Origin: Caulobacter flavus
GTDB lineage: Bacteria > Pseudomonadota > Alphaproteobacteria > Caulobacterales > Caulobacteraceae
DNA: 64,000 bases
Direction: 5' to 3'
NCBI RefSeq assembly: GCF_003722335.1
Contig: NZ_CP026100.1
Location: 1,276,001-1,340,000, forward strand
Shown here piece after piece: positions 60,364 to 64,000 of the stretch (position 1 is the first letter of the stretch; each line of letters begins with the position of its first letter). The notes beneath the pieces are model-generated. The model made no database searches and was not told the origin of the DNA. It worked only from the letters and a program-made list of their open reading frames with translations. Position numbers and translations under genes: made by a program.

Positions 60364-62793
60364 CTAGAAGGCCGTCCGCAGGCTGAGCACCGCCGCGCGC
60401 GGGGCGCCCACATAGGCGTAGGTCCGCGCATAGCCGGGGTCGCCCGGGGTGGCGCTGGTCTGGGTCCCCGACAGGTTGCCGTAGTAGAACTTGTCGAAGA
60501 TGTTGGTGACGTTGAGCTGGAGGTACGACTTCTTCCAGCCGTCGCCGCCCAGGTCGTAGCGGACGTCGGCGTCCCACACCGTGTAGTGCGGCAGCTTCTG
60601 GTCGTTGACGTCGGTCATGTAGCGCTCGCCGATGAACTTGCCCTGCACGCCGATCTGGAACTTGCCGATGTCGTAGGTCAGGCGGCCGGCGAAGGTCCAC
60701 TTCGGGGTCTCCACCACCTGCTTGCCGGCGGTGTCGGCATAGGTGGCCAGGCCGGTGGTCGAGCTGTAGCTGACGGCCAGGTCGTCCTGCAGCTTGGCGT
60801 CGGTGTAGGCCATCGAGCCGTAGATCGTCAGGTTGTCGTCCAGGCGCCACTGGGCCTGGGCGTCGAAGCCCTGGATCTCGACGTCGCCGACGTTGCGGTC
60901 GATGTAGGTGCCGTCATTCTGGTCGACCGTCGTGACGATCCGGTTCTGGATGCTGGTATGGTAGACGCTGGCCGAGGCCATCACCGTCGGCGTGCGGAAG
61001 CGGTAGCCGATCTCGGCCGTCTGGCCGGTTTCCGGCTCGACGTTGCCCAGGGCGCCCGTGCTCGTCAGGGTGTAGAGGTTGTCGACCTTGGGGGCCGACA
61101 TCTGTTCCGAATAGCTGGCGTAGACCGAGTGGTTGTCGCCGACGCGGTACGACAGGCCCACGTTCGGCAGGATGTCGTCGTAGCTCTTCTTGGCCGAGAA
61201 CGGCGAGAAGTAGGTCGCGCCGTTGACGGTGACGACCGAGGCTGCCGCGCCGTCGGCCTTGGCGGCCGTCGCCGTCGGGGTCATCGACGAGCAGTAGTAG
61301 GTGGTCGAGCCGGCTCGCGAATAGCAGTACTGGTTCAGTTCGCGGTCCAGGGTCGGCAGGCGCACGCCGATGTTGGCGATCAGCTTCTCGTCCAGGAATT
61401 CACCGCGGTACTCGACGCTGAACTGGTTGAAGGTGGCCACCGAGGCGCGGTTGCGCTTCTGGGCGACCTCGCCGGCGGCGGTCTGGATCGCCACGCCGTA
61501 GCCGTCCTTGCCGCTGAACACGTCGGTTGGGTCGCCGTTGCTGTTCAGGATGCTGTACTCGCCGGTCTGGCGGGTGTGGGCCTCGTCCCAGGCGTAGGCG
61601 AAGCGTACGCGGTGGTGGTCGGCCACGTCCCAGATCAGCGAGGTGTTCAGGCCCCAGCGGCGGGTGTTGGTGTTGCTGGGCGAGTAGACCAGCACCGTGT
61701 CGCCGGTGTCGCCGTCGCCGTTCAGGTCGACGCCCGCGCCGGCGCTGTTCTTCAGCTGGATCGAGGTTTCCGACAGGCTGGTCGAGCCGCCGCCGTTGGC
61801 CAGCGTGTAGTTGAACGACGGGTCGACCGTCAGCTTCAGGTTCGGCAGCAGGGTGAAGCGCGACTGGCCGCGGATGGTGCCCGTGTTCGACGGGTTGATG
61901 CGCAGGCCGTAGTAGTTCGAGGTCCCCGGCGTGGCGCTGTAGTCGTAGTCCTCGCCGTAGGTCGCCACGTCGCCGGCCACCGACGCGTCGGCGTTGGTCA
62001 GGTAGGGCGCGTAGTAGCTGTTGTTGCGGTTCTCGTTGTAGTTGAAGTTCAGCGCCAGGAAGTCGCCCGGCTTGGCCAGGTCCTGCTCGATGCGGGCGTT
62101 GAGCTGCTTCTTCTCCAGCGTGCCCGGGCCCTTGAACTTGTCGTACTTCTGCCAGCTGCCGGCGATCCAGGCGCGCGTGCCCAGCGGGCCGAATTCGCCG
62201 GTCTGCAGCAGGGCGAAGGCGCGGCGGAAATTGTCGGTGCCGACGCCGGCCTTGGTCACCACGCCGAAGTCCTTGGTGGCGCGCAGGGTGGTGTAGTTGA
62301 TCACGCCCGCGGTCGAGGAGGCGGTGACGGAGTCGGCGTCGGTCGAGCCGGTGTTGACGTTGGCCTGCTGGATCAGCTCTGCGTCGACCTGCTGGTTGGA
62401 ATAGATGGCGTAGTTGCCGCCGTCGTTCAGCGGCACGCCGTCGACCAGGAAGCCGATGTGGGCGCCGTCCTGACCGTGCAGGCGGATGCTGCCGCCCGAC
62501 GAGCCGTACGGGTCGCTGTTGCTGAACACCAGGCCCGGCACCAGGTTCAGCGACTGCAGAACGGTCTGGCCGTCGGCCTGGCGGTTCAGGAACTCGTTGG
62601 TGACCGTGTACTTACCCTTGGGCGCCGTCTCGGCGACCATGGTCCCGTCCAGGGTCTTGGGACCCGCCGCGGCGGTGACGACGACGGTGTCGAGCTCGGT
62701 GGTGGCGGTCGATTGGGCGAAGGCGCCGGCAGCCGGAAGCAGGCCGCCAAACAGCGCCGTCGTGGCCAGGCAGGCCAGCTTGGTTCTGTTCAT
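60364..62793 (-). CDS. TonB-dependent outer-membrane receptor (substrate unknown)
   Basis: An 809-residue receptor. The signal peptide ends PAAGAFAQ (about residue 27) and the TonB-box-like segment is ELDTVVVTA. The plug (about 50-165) includes NEFLNRQADGQTVLQSLNLVPGLVFSN, SIRLHGQDGAHIGFLVDGVPLND and a GVINY-type end. The barrel has many aromatic strand ends and closes with LSLRTAF, a proper terminal Phe. No siderophore signature like that of the first receptor is present; the plug resembles the vitamin/sugar-type Caulobacter receptors. The 5' spacer carries a hairpin (62842-62865). It is monocistronic. Confidence 0.9.
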   Translation of the reverse strand: MNRTKLACLATTALFGGLLPAAGAFAQSTATTELDTVVVTAAAGPKTLDGTMVAETAPKGKYTVTNEFLNRQADGQTVLQSLNLVPGLVFSNSDPYGSSGGSIRLHGQDGAHIGFLVDGVPLNDGGNYAIYSNQQVDAELIQQANVNTGSTDADSVTASSTAGVINYTTLRATKDFGVVTKAGVGTDNFRRAFALLQTGEFGPLGTRAWIAGSWQKYDKFKGPGTLEKKQLNARIEQDLAKPGDFLALNFNYNENRNNSYYAPYLTNADASVAGDVATYGEDYDYSATPGTSNYYGLRINPSNTGTIRGQSRFTLLPNLKLTVDPSFNYTLANGGGSTSLSETSIQLKNSAGAGVDLNGDGDTGDTVLVYSPSNTNTRRWGLNTSLIWDVADHHRVRFAYAWDEAHTRQTGEYSILNSNGDPTDVFSGKDGYGVAIQTAAGEVAQKRNRASVATFNQFSVEYRGEFLDEKLIANIGVRLPTLDRELNQYCYSRAGSTTYYCSSMTPTATAAKADGAAASVVTVNGATYFSPFSAKKSYDDILPNVGLSYRVGDNHSVYASYSEQMSAPKVDNLYTLTSTGALGNVEPETGQTAEIGYRFRTPTVMASASVYHTSIQNRIVTTVDQNDGTYIDRNVGDVEIQGFDAQAQWRLDDNLTIYGSMAYTDAKLQDDLAVSYSSTTGLATYADTAGKQVVETPKWTFAGRLTYDIGKFQIGVQGKFIGERYMTDVNDQKLPHYTVWDADVRYDLGGDGWKKSYLQLNVTNIFDKFYYGNLSGTQTSATPGDPGYARTYAYVGAPRAAVLSLRTAF

Positions 62794-63076
62794 CTCTAAG
62801 ATAATCCCCTTGTCCGCAACAACTCCGCCGATATGCGAAGTAAAATCCTGCGGAAGCGGGATTTTTAGAGATCGTAATTCAATGTTTGATGACGAGAATA
62901 GAGCGATTGTGGGGTCGGAAATCGACGGTATCGCTGCATGTTCGCTGCAAAGGCAACGTTCTGATATCTAAGGAAACAAGTAAGTTTCGAATTCTTTCCG
63001 ATCTATTCTTTTCGGAAGCGCTTCGTCAGCGCCATGCTCCGCCGGGATCGGGCCGGCGGAGCTACGCGGCGGTCAC
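62794..63076. other. AT-richer 283-bp spacer upstream of the second TonB receptor
   Basis: No gene is supported. It contains AAAATCC/GGATTTT arms (62842-62848/62859-62865) in the receptor's 5' leader and the palindrome-rich segment GCGCCATGCTCCGCCGG-like near 63030. The receptor's start has AAGGGGA about 12 nt upstream. The end of the spacer is the probable 3' region of the 32-codon gene. Confidence 0.5.
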
Positions 63077-63175
63077 TTAGAAGCTCGGCGAGATGAAGCC
63101 GGCGACGACGACGAGGGGAAGCACGGCGAGCACCAGGCTGGCGAGCGAAGCGAAGGCGTTGTTCGAGAAGGTCAT
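63077..63175 (-). CDS. Possible 32-residue hydrophobic membrane peptide
   Basis: A short minus-strand frame with ATG at 63175 and stop at 63077. It encodes a polar start (MTFSNNAFAS), one hydrophobic helix (LASLVLAVLPLVVVAGF) and a short ISPSF end. GGGA lies about 9 nt upstream. Size and layout resemble annotated small membrane peptides of Caulobacterales, but no family is recognised and coding is unproven. Confidence 0.5.
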   Translation of the reverse strand: MTFSNNAFASLASLVLAVLPLVVVAGFISPSF

Positions 63176-63301
63176 TGGTCTGGTCCCTGAGTTGTTTGCC
63201 CGGCGCGACGTCCGCGTCCGGTGAAAAGAGGTATAGGTCGGGCGAGGGACGAACACCCGTTACCTTTGCGTCATGACGCCATTTTAAGAAACTATCAGAC
63301 C

Positions 63302-63317
63302 TGTAATACGCATTACA
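63302..63317. promoter_or_regulatory. TGTAAT-ACGC-ATTACA palindrome
   Basis: Perfect 6-bp arms with a 4-nt centre in an AT-rich stretch (63280-63355) upstream of the 32-codon gene and downstream of the PaaI-type gene. It looks like a regulator half-site pair. No regulator is assigned. The 248-bp spacer otherwise holds no gene. Confidence 0.4.
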
Positions 63318-63423
63318 TTGGATTAATGTTGGCGCGATTTTCTGACTTTCCAAAAAATACTGCCTTCTTGGCCGTGGCGGCGACGGGAGCGGCTTGCGCG
63401 TCGCCGCCGCAGCCGGGGGAGGA

Positions 63424-63843
63424 TCAGTCCTCGGCCCCGGTGAGCAGGAAGTGGCCGCGCAGGGCCGCGATCGGCGCGGCGCGCTGTTCCTGCCAGGCCT
63501 CGACGTGGACGTTGGCGATCCGCCGGCCGACCTTCTTGATCTGGGCCCGCGCATAGGTGGTCAGCGGCCGGCCCGAGCGCAGGTACTCGATCGAGACGTC
63601 GATGGTGCGCGGCTGGCGCTTGAGGGTCTCGGCGATCGACAGCTGGGCCAGGGCCGTCATCTCCATGAACGCCCCCAGCACGCCCCCGTGGATGGCCGGC
63701 AGCATTGGATTGCCGACGATCTCGGGCGAGAACGGCAGGATGGCGGTCATCTCGTCGCCGGCCAGTTCGGCCTTCATGCCGATGAAGCGGGCATAGGGAA
63801 TGGCGCCGAGCACGGCGACCAGACGATCTTGGGCTTCGCTCAC
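63424..63843 (-). CDS. PaaI-family hot-dog thioesterase
   Basis: A 139-residue single hot-dog protein. The catalytic segment is LPAIHGGVLGAFMEMTALAQL (H-G-G-V...D/E of the PaaI group), preceded by GNPM and followed by TIDVSIEYLRSGRPLTTYARAQI. It starts with a GTG that overlaps the preceding stop (GTGA). It probably works as a heteromeric or serial pair with the upstream gene. Acyl-CoA specificity unknown. Confidence 0.85.
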   Translation of the reverse strand: MSEAQDRLVAVLGAIPYARFIGMKAELAGDEMTAILPFSPEIVGNPMLPAIHGGVLGAFMEMTALAQLSIAETLKRQPRTIDVSIEYLRSGRPLTTYARAQIKKVGRRIANVHVEAWQEQRAAPIAALRGHFLLTGAED

Positions 63844-64000
63844 TGGCCGCCCTCCTTGTTTTCGGCGTCCGGCTTGCTCGAACCCGGCGGCTTGAGGTTG
63901 GCCCCCGCCTTCTTGCCGGCGCTGGAGTCCAGCATGAAGGCGGCCTGGGCGGCGGCGATCGGGTCTTCGGGATCGCTCTCGTAGGCCACGGCCCGCACGA
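63840..64000 (-). CDS. C-terminal end of a gene, probably another PaaI-family thioesterase
   Basis: Only the last 52 codons are inside the window (first full codon at 63998). The visible part starts RAVAYESDPEDPIAAAQAAFMLD, which fits the last beta strand of a hot-dog thioesterase, then a Lys/Pro-rich polar tail (GKKAGANLKPPGSSKPD). Its stop overlaps the GTG start of the next thioesterase gene, and tandem PaaI genes are common in alphaproteobacteria. The identification is tentative because the fold core is outside the window. Confidence 0.5.
   Translation of the reverse strand, partial: VRAVAYESDPEDPIAAAQAAFMLDSSAGKKAGANLKPPGSSKPDAENKEGGQ

Overview
The window is GC-rich chromosomal DNA of an alphaproteobacterium, almost certainly a Caulobacter or close Caulobacterales relative. 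Evidence for this is a ChpT phosphotransferase with its histidine at position 33 beside a CheY/CheR pair, the nepR-sigT-phyK / phyR general stress locus, two TonB-dependent receptors, a Fur with a HHHDH site, and a candidate GsrN small RNA. There is no phage, plasmid, IS element or CRISPR array. The accessory signal is in dispersed palindromic repeats, structured leaders and stress promoters.

Positions 1-20215 hold an informational and housekeeping block. On the plus strand: trpS (3' part), an NfuA-type Fe-S carrier, a RutE/HadB-type nitroreductase, a lipoprotein, tsaB-rimI and fur. On the minus strand: miaB-phoH-ybeY-corC-lnt with 4-bp overlaps, an XRE regulator, metK, trmB and a separate ppa. 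Then plus-strand rimP-nusA-ylxR-infB, with a terminator-like hairpin in the rimP leader. infB ends at a strong terminator and rbfA does not follow.

Positions 20216-35713 hold two secreted proteins of unknown function, a PLP aminotransferase behind a structured leader, two identical tRNA-Ala(GGC) genes in a tandem promoter-tRNA-terminator duplication, a zinc-ribbon/acidic-tail (FYDLN) protein, aroA-cmk-rpsA, a DUF3857 transglutaminase-like protein, ihfB, mscL, an SdhAF4-type protein, rsmB, rpe and a heparinase-family protein. Positions 35721-43878 hold an MHS transporter, a four-PAS hybrid histidine kinase, a siderophore-type TonB receptor, cysQ and a DUF3553 protein.

Positions 44020-56462 form a signalling and stress island: chpT, cheY, cheR, a sulfotransferase-like gene, an entericidin, phyK-sigT-nepR divergent from phyR, two small membrane proteins, the candidate gsrN, an OmpA-like lipoprotein, a glycine-zipper lipoprotein, a lipid-kinase/phosphoesterase pair, sodB and a YqjD/YqjE-like pair. 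Eight sites match the EcfG/SigT promoter (GGAAC, 16-17 nt, CGTT). Six form three back-to-back pairs (nepR/phyR, small membrane pair/gsrN, glycine zipper/lipid kinase); the other two precede the entericidin and the DUF883-holin pair. PhyK would phosphorylate PhyR, which sequesters NepR and frees SigT to fire the whole island.

Positions 56463-64000 hold a GAF-PAS-HWE kinase with a receiver, tesB, a class IV-like histone-deacetylase-fold protein, a second TonB receptor, a 32-residue membrane peptide, a PaaI-type thioesterase and the end of another gene. All calls come from reading the sequence; no database search was run.
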